From: Actinernus sp. WN-2022
Lineage: Eukaryota; Cnidaria; Anthozoa; Actiniaria; Actinernidae
DNA: 64,000 nucleotides
Assembly: GCA_030867875.1 (NCBI GenBank)
Contig: JAOWCC010001634.1
Location: 33,437,867-33,501,866, forward strand
Reading direction: 5' to 3'
This document shows, in pieces, positions 22,411 through 32,857 of the stretch. Each line of letters begins with the position of its first letter. Positions within the stretch are counted from its first letter, which is position 1. A program made the position numbers and the translations under genes. A model generated the notes under the pieces. The model was not told where the DNA came from and ran no database searches. It was given only the letters and a program-made list of their open reading frames with translations.

Positions 22411-24001
22411 TTGTCCTTACTTGCTTGTTTAATAATGAAACGTTCATTGGGTTGCATTTTGTGTGCTTAAAGTGCAAGTAGCACCATAATACTACATTAA
22501 CCATTTTTGCACCAAATTATATTTCTGATATATTTCTGATATATTTCAGTTGTCTAAATTTGTTTTCCTCGAGAAGCAGGAGCAGCAATTAAACTAAAAT
22601 AAAAGCTACCCGATTGCGGGACTGTTTCATCTTGTGATGTCACAATGAGAACCTACGGGATTTTATTGTAGTAGTTTTCTCTTGGGAGGGAGTTGATTCA
22701 TCTTAAGACGTCACAGGATCCGCGAAAAGTAATCAAAATTGAAACGTTACTAAATTTGCAAGATTAATACCTTTTTGTGAGAAACAAACACAACAGTACG
22801 ATAATTTTTTTTAGCATGATACTTGCACTTTAAACTCGTGCGGTACTGAATTATTGAAATAAGGCAAGTTGTCTTTTGGCTTTTCTCAGTTAGAGGTTTC
22901 GCAATATAACTAAGCAGGTGGGAAATCTTACGAACAACAGCTTCTTGTCTTTTGTTTCTTTTTTTGTCAAAATAATAGGGCTCATACGGCTTTAACAACT
23001 ATATCAGTATCTATGTCACAATGTTTATCGAAACTCGATTTTTATGCTGTTTTAGTGGGAAATGTCCAATATGCAAAGTACAATTGATTTGAGCTAAACC
23101 ATGCTTCTGTTAATTGTCAGTATTACGAAATAAACGCACAATAGCTGTCTCGGTGTATTTTACTCAGAATAAGGGTCGGAACGAAGTAAGTGTTATTCAG
23201 TTAGCGGAGGTTGTTTTACTTCTAATAACTGAACGCTATTGGTCGTTTCAACAAATGTGTCTAATAGCGGTGTAGTGGATAGAGCATATTTCGTATGAGT
23301 GGGACAAACTATAGCACTGACTACAGCACGGTTACAGCACGGCATACCGTGACGTTGAAATGGTTTCCTATTGTTTTTGTCCTGATGATCCAATCAAAAT
23401 TACAGTACAGCACGGTTACAGCACGGTGTTGGACATGCCGTAGTTTGTCCCACTCATACGAAATATGCTCTTGGAGAGAGGTCGAAATCATCTAGGAGGT
23501 GGAAGGTTTGAGACACATGACGAAAGCTGATTTCCATCTTTTCCTTCACTTCTCTTCGTGTCAAGCAGTACCTATGACGTAATCCTTGTTACTTAATTAA
23601 CATTCAAGTGTCGTGCCGGATCAGTGTCATGATCAGTGCTTCAACTAATCCGAGCGATCTTCATCTGGTGTTTCATTGGATGTCAACTATCGACTGAAGA
23701 TTCATCCGCCTGACCAAAATGGGATGTTCGGATTGGCTGCTAACCTCATTAATTATTTACGAGTTTGAGAAGTAGGTATTGCTTGTAATGGAACTAAATT
23801 TAAAGCCATACTTTGAACTCGGAGAGTATGATTTCATTTAATCACTATATCATAATATTTACTATTTACAAAATTTCATTTTTTATATTTGTCATAAACT
23901 ATATGAAACTTTTTATAATAAATATATTCAGCGTTTTTCCAAGCAATAAACAGTTCAAAACAAAAGACAATGACAGGTACATTTTTCATGTCAAATATTT
24001 C

Positions 24002-24907
24002 TTACGTTAATATCTTCTTTAATGTTGTACGAAGATCTTTTATTCGCCAGAGATATATAAAAGGATTGACGACAGAGTTCATCACCGCAACTGTCTCGCC
24101 AAAAGTAAGCAAAATTGCTTGAGTATACTTCGTGGTGCGAGATGTGGCTATCGCGACGAAGACAACGAAGCTTAAGAACAGACCGTAGAAAAGTAGAATA
24201 AAAACCATAATAATAACCATCGTATTTAAAGATCTTTTGTACTTTGAAATGTTAAAACCTGAAGAGGTTTTATTAGCTTGCAATTGGTAAGGAGTGGGGG
24301 CGACTTGAAGAGACAACTTTTTAAAAGTGTAAAACGAAATGGAGCAAGACACAGTTGTTATCAAAAGAAAAAGAAAAACAAACACAGCAACCACTACTAT
24401 CCGTACACCAGTCTTATCGACATGAAAAACTATGACACCATTGATAGCAGCAGCACAAATCCACCCACTGCCAATAATTAGTGTTACCCGTTTCACTGTA
24501 ACGACAGTTCGATACGCTGTCTTCAGCATTACAGCAAGATATCGGTCAATACTCATCAACATCAACGTGAGTCGAGATACAGCACCAAACCAATATCCTG
24601 AATATATACCTATAGTCGCAGATATACAGTAGACATTTGTCCAGTTGTTTTCATTTGTGACTATTGCGGTTATAAAAGCAGGTTGAGTGATGAAAGCTGT
24701 GCAAAGATCCGACAATGCAAGACTGCACAGAAGAAGTTTGGATGGCTTGTGTAGCGAAGACGTTTTCCAGATGGCAATTATAATCAACACATTGAGAACT
24801 GTTGCAGACACTGCTGAAAAGGCGTTGATCACGCTAAATGAAATAGCCATTTCCCGGGAAAGGGTGCCTGGTTGATATGTGGTGAATTGGCAAATCTTTG
24901 AAGCCAT
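24002..24907 (-). CDS. Rhodopsin-like (class A) GPCR, copy 2, canonical DRY
   Basis: An intact, intronless 301-residue receptor, near-identical to copy 1. It has an N-terminal extracellular stretch of about 18 residues without a clear signal peptide, then seven hydrophobic helices. Markers are Asn39, Asp67 (LALSDL), Cys94, Asp121-Arg122-Tyr123 (DRYLAV), Trp149 and NPFIY at 281-285, followed by a short basic tail (RIKDLRTTLKKILT). By eye the two coding sequences differ by about nine base changes (five amino-acid-changing, four silent) and one 6-base indel. The family is known to couple to G proteins through the DRY region, so this copy looks like the functional one. The ligand and expression are unknown. 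Its 3' side carries a short conserved flank and then an insertion absent from unit 1. Confidence 0.92.
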   Translation of the reverse strand: MASKICQFTTYQPGTLSREMAISFSVINAFSAVSATVLNVLIIIAIWKTSSLHKPSKLLLCSLALSDLCTAFITQPAFITAIVTNENNWTNVYCISATIGIYSGYWFGAVSRLTLMLMSIDRYLAVMLKTAYRTVVTVKRVTLIIGSGWICAAAINGVIVFHVDKTGVRIVVVAVFVFLFLLITTVSCSISFYTFKKLSLQVAPTPYQLQANKTSSGFNISKYKRSLNTMVIIMVFILLFYGLFLSFVVFVAIATSRTTKYTQAILLTFGETVAVMNSVVNPFIYLWRIKDLRTTLKKILT

Positions 24908-25828
24908 TTTTTAGGGGAAAATGTCGAGACTTGTCACAAAGTCTTCAAAACGTGTTCTTGTGAGTGTTCCAGCTGTTAGCGTTTTGGGATAGGATAGGAT
25001 AGGATAATTTATTTAACGTCATCGACGTGCAGGAGTGGTTTCACAATCTCCGAGTCAGAGGCTCGTGTTAAAAGGCACGACTAATACAGCTATACATGAA
25101 TGTTAAAATTATTTACAAAAATATAGGGTAAGCTATATATGAAGACTAATTACAATTTATAATAAACTAATTATTTAAAAAGCTACTTACAAACAAATGG
25201 AAAATTATAATTAATATAATAATAACTAATAAAATAATTAATATGTAATGCTAACCACACTAATTAGTGTATAATTGGTAAATAATAGGGAGTTAAGAGA
25301 GATATTTGCCTAGTTTTTGATATTTATGAATATGATACAATTAATCTTCTTCTTGGTCATTCGGAAAACATGAGTGAATATCAGTTGAATGATAAGTACT
25401 ATTTACAATATGAGTGGTGATGTTGTATCGGATTTACAATGGCGAGCCGTTTCGGCGAGCTATTGTAGATCCGATACAACAGTGCCACGAATATTGTAAT
25501 AGACTTATGATATTTTTTGCTTCTATTGTATTTAATACAACAGCTCCTTTTACATGGTTTTGAATAGGTTTTGGAATGTACTTATGATATTCTTTTGTTC
25601 TGTAGAATTTACTTAACCGCTCCTTTTACATGGTTTTGAATAGAAGCTGATTGCATTATGAAGACATTTCAATAGTTCACAACAGTTCATTTATTAATGG
25701 TAAGGGAATGAATGGGCCTTTTCATGTGATGTAATACAGAAATAATGAACTGGCTATTGTTTTGAACTGCAGCAGAAACACTGCAGTGAAATTCATTAAT
25801 TCGATTCTTTGAACGAAGGAGTGTCGAG

Positions 25829-26481
25829 ATGCGTCGCAGCTTTCGTAAGCCGAAAAACGTTGTGGAAGAGCAATCTTGGTTAAAGGAAACCGTACCTAGA
25901 AATACAAGAAACGCAAGCAAGTGGAGCGTTAACATTTTCAAAGAATGGCAGAGATTTAGAGAGAACAAAGTAGCGAGAAATGAGTCCGTTGGTTTTCCAT
26001 GCTGTAATATCGAAGACATAAATGACCTCACTGTCAATCTCACCGACATGTCCCCCGAATACACTTAACTTTTGGATGAGGAAATTTGTTGGTGAAGTCC
26101 TTAATATGGGTGGAAAGCGCTATCCTCCGAAAACACTTTATGGAATTGTGTGTGGCCTTAATAGACACACTCAAGCGACGAAACCGGAAAATTCCGTAAA
26201 TCTTCTAAACAAGAGTGACCTAAGGTAATTTTTATTTTTATATATCTATTATGTTTTTCTGACATGAGCCGGTAAAGGTTTGTAAAATATACTGAATGAT
26301 CTATTTCACTTTCTTTTAGGTTTTCAACATTTCGAAGAGCCCTGGACGCAGAAATGAGAGACGCAACCAAGCATGGGATTGCAAAAGACCCGAAAATGCC
26401 GCAAAGGGATAACTTGACAGACCAATGTAAAGTAGACTGTTGGTGGTGTGTTAAATTAAATGGTTTTCATTGTGAATTATA
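25829..26481 (+). pseudogene. Crypton/DUF3504-like gene piece, two exons, truncated
   Basis: Exon 1 (25,829-26,225) begins MRRSFRKPKNVVEEQSW. It continues with VPRNTRNASKWSVNIFKEWQ, RENKVARNESVGF and, after a one-base shift at a C5 run (26,052-26,056), LNFWMRKFVGEVLNMGG, RYPPKTLYGIVCGLNRH and SVNLLNKSDLR. A GTAATT donor follows. The intron of about 95 bases ends in a pyrimidine tract and TTTTAG, and exon 2 (26,320-26,481) gives FSTFRRALDAEMRDATKHGI. This order of blocks is typical of the DUF3504 tyrosine-recombinase-derived family (KIAA1958/QRICH1/Crypton-like). The frame ends at TAG shortly after PQRDNLTDQ, before the catalytic Arg/His/Tyr region, so no recombinase activity is expected. It may be a transposon remnant or a truncated retained copy. 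Confidence 0.65.
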
Positions 26482-26521
26482 GTATTTATGAGCTGTAATT
26501 TCTGAAGTTTGGTTAATATCA

Positions 26522-26790
26522 TAACTGAATAGTTAATAGATCTATTAGTATTCTGTATTTTTTTTGGAATACTAATATATATATTAGTATTCCAAAATAT
26601 TTACAGAATACTAATAGATCTAATAACCATAGTATTAATTCATCAACCCCTTCCTTTCCCTGCTGAATATTCAAGCCCTCCCCGTTCTTTTAGTTTGATG
26701 GGACTTGTATCCAGTTTATATGACAATGCATGTGACCTGAATAGTGCTTTCCGATTGGATGGCTGCTTTATGAATTATTAATGAATATTA
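26522..26790. mobile_element. MITE-like repeat with nested palindromes
   Basis: At 26,536-26,613 one palindrome sits inside another. AGATCTATTAGTATTCTGTA pairs with TACAGAATACTAATAGATCT, and within it TGGAATACTAATATA pairs with TATATTAGTATTCCA. The following 170 bases match the repeat at 22,070-22,400 (ATTAATTCATCAACCCC, TTTATGAATTATTAATGAAT). Confidence 0.75.
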
Positions 26791-26855
26791 TAACCTCTGT
26801 TACGTCACAACATGCATAATAACTGACATAAAATGTAATATATATATATATATAT

Positions 26856-27184
26856 ATATATATAATAATCAGAGTAAAGGTGAAAGAGAAAAATATGCCC
26901 TGAATGGGATTCGAACCCACGGCCTCGGTACACTAGTCCGATGTGTTAACCACTACACCATCAGGACGACCACGCTGGAAACGCAGCCGACTTTGGTTAT
27001 TTGTGGTACCGTGAGGTTTCCCAGGCTTTTTCTCTTTCGGGTTCGGGACGGGAAAGCCCATAACTTCTCAACTAAGCTTTCAACCTAAGGATCATTATTG
27101 ATTCACAGGCACATACGTCCAACTTAGGAATTGCATAGCCAGAAGGATCCGAATGGATACGAGCTTATTTTAAATATATATTAA
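26856..27184. repeat. 354-bp tRNA-bearing tandem repeat, first unit (cut by transposon)
   Basis: This is the leftmost unit, from AATCAGAGTAAAGGTGAAAG through the tRNA-like gene and AGCCAGAAGGATCCG to TTAA at 27,181-27,184. The next unit resumes at 32,789. The adjoining bases fuse to ATATATATTAAGTATATAG, exactly the joint seen between uninterrupted units at 33,134-33,152. Confidence 0.9.
26896..26967 (-). tRNA. tRNA-like gene, anticodon AGT (Thr-like), copy 1
   Basis: 72 nt. Acceptor GTCCTGA pairs fully with TCAGGGC (one T-G). The D arm is GTG...CAC around TAGTGGTTAA. The anticodon stem TCGGA/ACCGA has an A-A mismatch at its loop end, and the loop is CTAGTGT with U33 and anticodon AGT. The T arm is GTGGG/CCCAT around TTCGAAT, and the discriminator is A. 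The A box TGGTGTAGTGG and B box GGTTCGAATCC fit pol III consensus, and T5 follows 3 bases after the gene. The body does not look like the usual animal tRNA-Thr(AGT), so it may be a SINE-like or pseudo-tRNA. Confidence 0.75.
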
Positions 27185-28075
27185 GGTGGCTCGCCTGGAT
27201 TTTCCAGGGACGCACCATACCCAATTTGAACGGCTGATACTCCACTGTCAGAGCTCGGTCGGGCTAGCCACTTTACCCATTTACTAGAAATAGAACAAAC
27301 TTTCCAAAAATGTAGGTTTGTTTGACATCGGTGTTACCATAGCAACACAGCGTTGACGTCATGTATTTTACATATCATCAATTTTCTCGAAATCTAGACC
27401 TAAACTTTTAAAACGACCGAGTGTACCTTGTAGTCTAAATGTAGGCCTTCAAGACTGCAAAGTTTAAAAAAATTGTATGAGAGCGTTTTCGAAAAAAATT
27501 GGGTTGAATATTTTCGCTTAAAAAATAAACAATTCGCCTTACTTTCTGTTTAGTCGTCGAGAACAGTGTTTTCCAGATCGATTCAAACGATGTTTTTAGC
27601 ATATTTCATACCTGTGGCATTAAGGACTACTTCCCATGAAAATTTCATTCCATTTGCTTTATTCGATTTCGGTTGATGGAATCATAAGTAATGTCATAAA
27701 TATGCTCATTTTACTCAAAATAGTAACGTATTTGCTACGGAAGCTGTAATTCGAAAACTAGTCGATAAATGTTTTTTTAAATCGTTTCACCTGAAGTTCA
27801 ACATATACTACCCTGGCCCTGTAAATTTCAAGACCATTGAATCATTTTAAGGGCGCCGAATAAAAACAAAAACATAGGGAACTTTTACATTCATCCACGC
27901 AAGCTTCATTGCTGTATCATTTTGTTGATAGCTTGTGCATTTCCGAAATTTCTCTTTTGTCTAGATTCTAAATACTTGTGTACTTTTGAATTAACAAATT
28001 TACCATGCACGATTGCTACGCTTCGCTACTGCTGGAACGCTCGTGCAAATTCTGTTTTTAGTACAATGACATGCA
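27185..28075 (+). repeat. Left 890-bp terminal inverted repeat
   Basis: Begins GGTGGCTCGCCTGG at the TTAA and ends at TAGTACAATGACATG, 52 bases before the transposase start codon. Differences from the right arm are scattered single bases, such as GACGTCATG here against ATGATGTCAA there. The promoter presumably lies in or just after this arm. Confidence 0.9.
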
Positions 28076-28127
28076 AAGTAACGCTGCCAGTAACGCTTTT
28101 GAATCTACAATTAGCTCTTTCTCCAAT

Positions 28128-31100
28128 ATGGTTAAGCCGAGTAATAAGCGTAAAAGGAAGGCTATTCGTCTTTTAGAAAACGAAGCGGCGGCAAAAAGAG
28201 TGAAGGAGTGTGGAGATAAAGCCAAGGTAATGTTGAAATTTTAATTTACTTTCTGGTATTAGTTAGAAGAATTCGTGATTTTCTTCAGTTTAGTCATGCG
28301 TTCACAAAACGTTTGTGTTTAGGAACATGCAGCGGTTCAAACTCGAGATACAAATTCTGAGAGTGTGCACAATGGAGGTGCCGAATGCCAAGGTATTAGC
28401 AATACTGATATGCAGAACACGGGTTCATCAGTTGGAATGACCCGAATTAGAAAGCGAAAGTCCGTGCGGCAGGAACAAACTAGATCTATGCAAAGCAAAC
28501 GCTGGAAAAAAAGACCTCGAAAGTGAAAGGGAAGTCTCACAAGAGAGGGATGAAACTTATGGAGAACGGATTTTACGGTCAAGTGCTATGTTTGAAAGGG
28601 TTAATAACGTTGACCAGTCTTACGTTATGAACTTGTCCATTTTGACTGATGCTATGCACAAATGCAAGTACTGCAACAGAGGTCCACTAGAACTGTGTAA
28701 TATTTCGAAGGATGTTCGGGTGGAGGGTGTGTGTGCAGTAATTAGCATTTCATGCATTAACTGTTCTAAGGTGAACATTATCCGATCTTCCGAGCATCAC
28801 AGAACCGGAAAACGTGGTCCACCAACATATGACATAAATTCGCGAGCTGGCATTGGAGCACTTCATTCAGGAATAGGCCACACCCACTACACAGGGTTAT
28901 TAGGAACGCTTGGTCTTCCAGCTCTAAGTGGAAGCTCATACAGGAAAAGAGAAAGAGAAGCAGGCTGTGCAGTGGAGAAAGTCGCGAAAAAAAGTTGCTA
29001 TCGGTATGAAGACGAGGAAAAGTCACAGTCACTTATTGAAAACCAAAACGATAACGATTTAATAAAAATTGGTGTTTCCTACGACATGGGTTGGCGTAAA
29101 CGATGCAGGTCTCAAGATTCGTCCTCCGGTTTGGGATCAGCGGTTGGATTGAAAACGGGTAAAGTAGTCAGTTATGCAACTAGGAACACTATGTGTCGCA
29201 TATGCCAAGAAGCGCAAAGAGAAAACCGACAACCAAGGGCTCACGACTGCAGGCGCAACCATGAAGGTTCGTCAAAGAGTATGGAAGCTAATGCCGCCGT
29301 TCAGCTCTTCTCTGAGGCCGTCCAACACGGTGTGACCTACACCACCTATGTCGGAGACGAAGACAGCACAACAGAAAGTCGATTGAAAACACTTGTAAAC
29401 TATGACATCGAAAAGTGGTCGGATATAAACCATGCATGTAGAACTTTAGGTTCACGCCTTTATACGGCAAGAGCGAAGGTGAAAGGTTTATCCCCGGTAG
29501 TAATAGGCTACATTCAGAAGTGCTTCACGTACTGCATCAAGCAAAATAAAGGGCAGCCTTCCACTCTGTTGGTTGGATTACATGTTATAGTCCCTCACGC
29601 GTTCGGCGAGCACGATAACTGCAAGGCGTCGTGGTGCAAGTATAGCAGTGATCCAGAGAACTACCGACACAGTGATCTACCTGGAGGCAAAGATCTCAAG
29701 GGAGATGATCTGCGTGCTTGCATCGAAGATGCACTACAGCCATTCCTAAGTGAAAAAGCTGCAAAGAAGATGGCACCAGCAGGCTCGTCTCAGCCAAACG
29801 AGTGTCTTAACAGTATTGTGGGCTCAAAAGCGCCAAAGATAAGGCATTATGGCGGGTCTGAGAGTAGTGATTTTCGGACAGCAGCGGGAATAGCACAATT
29901 TAACCAAGGGTATGACTACATTGTAGAAACAGCTGAAGAAATGGGTTTAGCTGCTAACTCTTCTACTACGAAGTACGCCCGTAGAATGGACGCTAAGCGA
30001 CTCAAAGACAGCGAGAGGAAATCAAGGATCGCATATAAGAAGTCACGACGACAACTGCGAAAGAACAAAACGCGGAAAACAAGCGCGCTCGAGTCACACG
30101 AAGGTGTAACCTACGAAACAGGGATCGGACTTTGTCAAACTGCAGAGGATAGTGCGGCTATCACGAACGGAACACTTGATGATCTCAGGACCTCCATAAC
30201 AGAAGAGGAGTATCGTAGTTATGCTGATGCTGTAGACGAGCCAAGTAGACTATACGAGAGAAGTGATGATCCCAATAATGTCGCAGAGGAGGGGCAGAGG
30301 GGCAATGTCTTTTTTTTGTTTGACATCGAAACGACTGGACTAGAGCGCTCTTCTGAGATTGTACAGATTGCTTGTACTACGCAATGCGAGACCCGACAAT
30401 TTTCTAAGTACCTGCTTCCGGATGAAAAGAACATTTCTGATTCCGCTTCAAGGGTTCACGGACTGAGTATCCAATACAGGAAGGGACAGAAGGTATTGGT
30501 AAAGGGTAGACAAACCCTTGAAGCTCTCACTCAAAGTACAGGTTTAACTGAATTTTGTGATTTTATTAGAAAGGAACAGGAGAATCGGCAGATTGTTTTA
30601 GTAGCCCACAATGGCAACACTTTTGACTTTCAAATTCTCTTCAATGCCCTTAGGAGACACGAACTACTCAATGACTTCATTTCACTTAACGTTATGCTAC
30701 TCGATTCTCTCAAACTCATTTCACAAGTGATGAAACGAAAGGCTGGTCCATTGAGCTGTTGCCCGAGTAAATCCGTTTCAGGGCTGTACGAATTCCTATT
30801 CAAAGAAGAATTCGAAGCACACGACGCGCTTGAGGATTCTGCAGCACTGGGACGGATTCTATTCAAGTCTCATCTATATCTTGATAATGAGCTCATTGCG
30901 AACTCTGCCGTGCCGAGTGCAGTGTTTGAGAGTGGCATGAAAACAGCAATCGAAGTAAGGGCTCGAAAGTGTACACTTGAAATGTTGCCGGTAAGCAATG
31001 GTATGAAGTTGAGGCTTGGAAAGGAGGGACTCGACAACAACACGCTAATCCAAATCCACGAGCGAGGAGGAGGGAGAGGGCTATTATCCATATTTGCTTT

Positions 31101-31218
31101 GCCTAAGAGTTACAGTCAGATTACAAGTAAGCCCAAGCATAAGCCCAGGATAACGAAAAACTTAAACATTCTTACAAAGGTAATCAATTACTTTCGGGCA
31201 AACGTTCCGCCCACATAA
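28128..31218 (+). CDS. Transposase (Mutsd/Kolobok-like) fused to a DEDDh exonuclease domain; two exons
   Basis: Proposed exon 1 is 28,128-28,226 (MVKPSNKRKRKAIRLLENEA...) and stops at a GTAATG donor. A 96-base intron ends in GTTTAG, and exon 2 (from 28,323) continues in the same phase. An A7 run (28,506-28,512) with one base too many puts it out of frame with the 876-codon frame that starts at ATG 28,588. Numbered from that ATG there is a zinc-ribbon-like pair (CKYC at 26-29, CINC at 56-59). The transposase core has Asp166 in SYDMGWRKR, GLKTGKVVSYATRN, Asp257-Glu-Asp259 and Glu405 in PNECLNS, which are candidate catalytic acids. A basic segment (475-497) follows. A DnaQ-type exonuclease domain at 572-762 has FDIETTG (Asp579, Glu581), AHNGNTFDF (Asp680) and HDALEDSAAL (His745, Asp750), the full DEDDh set. 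The role is presumably cutting and rejoining transposon ends, with a nuclease attached. The alternative start is simply ATG 28,588. Confidence 0.85.
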
Positions 31219-31900
31219 TTTTCCTATGATTTCCCTAAGAACTGCTGGAATAGTGATACAAGCAGGATCATATTATTTTGTCGTTTTAAACAAAGGCTTG
31301 AGTTATAAATTAGATTTCTAGAAGGTGAAGCCAGAACTGTTGGCTCGAGATTAACGGAAGGTAAAAAGACTTTCGCTACAGCTGGGGACAGTGTTGTTGT
31401 TTAGCGTATACATCCTCAGGGTCTAGCTCTGTTACTGTTTTAGTTTCTTTGTGTTATTGCCTTTACTGAATACTGTTGACCGTATTTGTCATACAGCTCA
31501 TGTTTTCTATCTGAAAGTAACTGTAATTGAAAGATCGTTTAGTTTACCGGAAAAAGGAACTATGAAGGAACTATTAATTAAAAACGAGATTTTGTGTTAG
31601 TGATATTATAAAACGTTTTGTAAATAAACAAATAAAAATGTTGTAAATGACGATATATACTATACAAGGGAAAAGGGTTATACAACCAGGGATAATTTTG
31701 CTCATTTTGTTTTTCTTTCAGAGAAAAACTCATGACACGAAAAAGCTTATCAACTTCATAAATGTATGATTTATCAGACGAATTCGGGTTGACATAAAAA
31801 TCCACCCTTGAATTATAGAATGGCTGACGGAAAAACTCCAACTTTCAAAACAAACAACGCGGTTATTGATTCTTATATAAGTTATATTACAACGGCGTTA
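31219..31900. other. 3' region of the TTAA transposon, no gene
   Basis: AT-rich sequence between the gene's TAA and the right arm. Nothing recognisable; probably the transcript's 3' UTR. Confidence 0.6.
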
Positions 31901-32788
31901 CATGTCATTGTACTAAGAACCGAATTTGCACGAGCGTTCCGGCAGTAGCGAAGCATAGCAAGCGTGCATGGTAACTTGTTAATTCAAAAGTACACAAGTA
32001 TTTAGAATCTAGACAAAAGAGAAATTTCGGAAATGCACAAGCTATCAACAAAATGATACAGCAATGAAGCCTGCGTGGATGAATATAAAAGTTCCCTATG
32101 TTTTTGTTTTTATTCGGCGCCCTTAAAATGATTCAATGCTCTTGGAATTTACAGGGCCAGGGTGGTACATGTTGAACTTCAGGTGAAACGATTTAAAAAA
32201 ACATTTATCGACTAGTTTTCGAATTACAGCTTCCGTAGCAAATACGTTACTATTTTGAGTAAAATGAGCATATTTATGACATTACTTATGATTCCATCAA
32301 CCGAAATCGAATAAAGCAAATGGAATGAAATTTTCATGGGAAGTAGTCCTTAATGCCACAGGTATGAAATATGCTAAAAATATCGTTTGAATCGATCTGG
32401 AAAACACTGTTTTCGACGACTAAACAGAAAGTAAGGCGAATTGTTTATTTTTTAAGCGAAAATATTCAACCCAATTTTTTTCGAAAACGCTCTCATACAA
32501 TTTTTTTAAACTTTGCAGTCTTGAAGGCCTACATTTAGACTACAAGGTACACTCGGTCGTTTTAAAAGTTTAGGTCTAGATTTCGAGAAAATTGATGATA
32601 TGTAAAATACATGATGTCAACGCTGTGTTGCTATGGTAACACCGATGTCAAACAAACCTACATTTTTGGAAAGTTTATTATATTTCTAGTAAATGGGTAA
32701 AGTGGCTAGCCCGACCGAGCACTGACAGTGGAGTATCAGCCGTTCAAAGTGGGTATGGTGCTTCCCTGGAAAATCCAGGCGAGCCACC
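31901..32788 (-). repeat. Right 888-bp terminal inverted repeat
   Basis: Complement of the left arm, from CATGTCATTGTACTA to GGCGAGCCACC at the TTAA. Confidence 0.9.
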
Positions 32789-32857
32789 TTAAGTATATAG
32801 AGAGAAGAAACCCGTCCCTAATATTAATAATCAGAGTAAAGGTGAAAGAGAAAAATA

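Larger units (their letters stand above)
25395..26790. other. Insertion specific to unit 2, with hairpins and a recombinase-like gene
   Basis: Absent at the matching point of unit 1. It contains a hairpin at 25,428-25,482 (GTATCGGATTTACAATGGCG against CTATTGTAGATCCGATAC) and a direct repeat of GCTCCTTTTACATGGTTTTG at about 25,553 and 25,620. The Crypton/DUF3504-like gene piece (25,829-26,481) and a MITE-like hairpin repeat at its right end (26,522-26,790) follow. Confidence 0.7.
22413..26840. repeat. Segmental duplication unit 2 (GPCR locus)
   Basis: The shorter and cleaner copy of the locus. The flank (22,413-22,858), the middle blocks (22,860-24,000), the receptor gene and the tail run without the large insertions of unit 1. 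One insertion (about 25,395-26,790) breaks the tail between GTTGAATGATA and ACCTCTGTTACGTCAC. In unit 1 those two pieces are joined (21,185-21,205). Confidence 0.85.
27185..32788 (+). mobile_element. Structurally complete TTAA-flanked transposon (Kolobok/Mutsd-like) with transposase-exonuclease gene
   Basis: 5,604 bp. Ends are GGTGGCTCGCCTGGATTTTC and its complement GAAAATCCAGGCGAGCCACC. TTAA lies on each side (27,181-27,184 and 32,789-32,792), while the uninterrupted array joints have it once, so TTAA is the target duplication. Terminal inverted repeats are about 890 bp (27,185-28,075 and 31,901-32,788) and nearly identical by eye. Between them is one gene (28,128-31,218), followed by 680 bases (31,219-31,900) without a gene. 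TTAA targets are known for piggyBac and Kolobok. The transposase motifs are not piggyBac but of the Mutsd/Kolobok kind, which is my inference. Intact arms and gene suggest recent activity. Confidence 0.9.

Noticed and set aside
27185..32788. piggyBac assignment based on the TTAA target
   Set aside because: The transposase has SYDMGWRKR, GLKTGKV and ECLNS-type motifs, not those of piggyBac, and the arms are far longer than usual for piggyBac.
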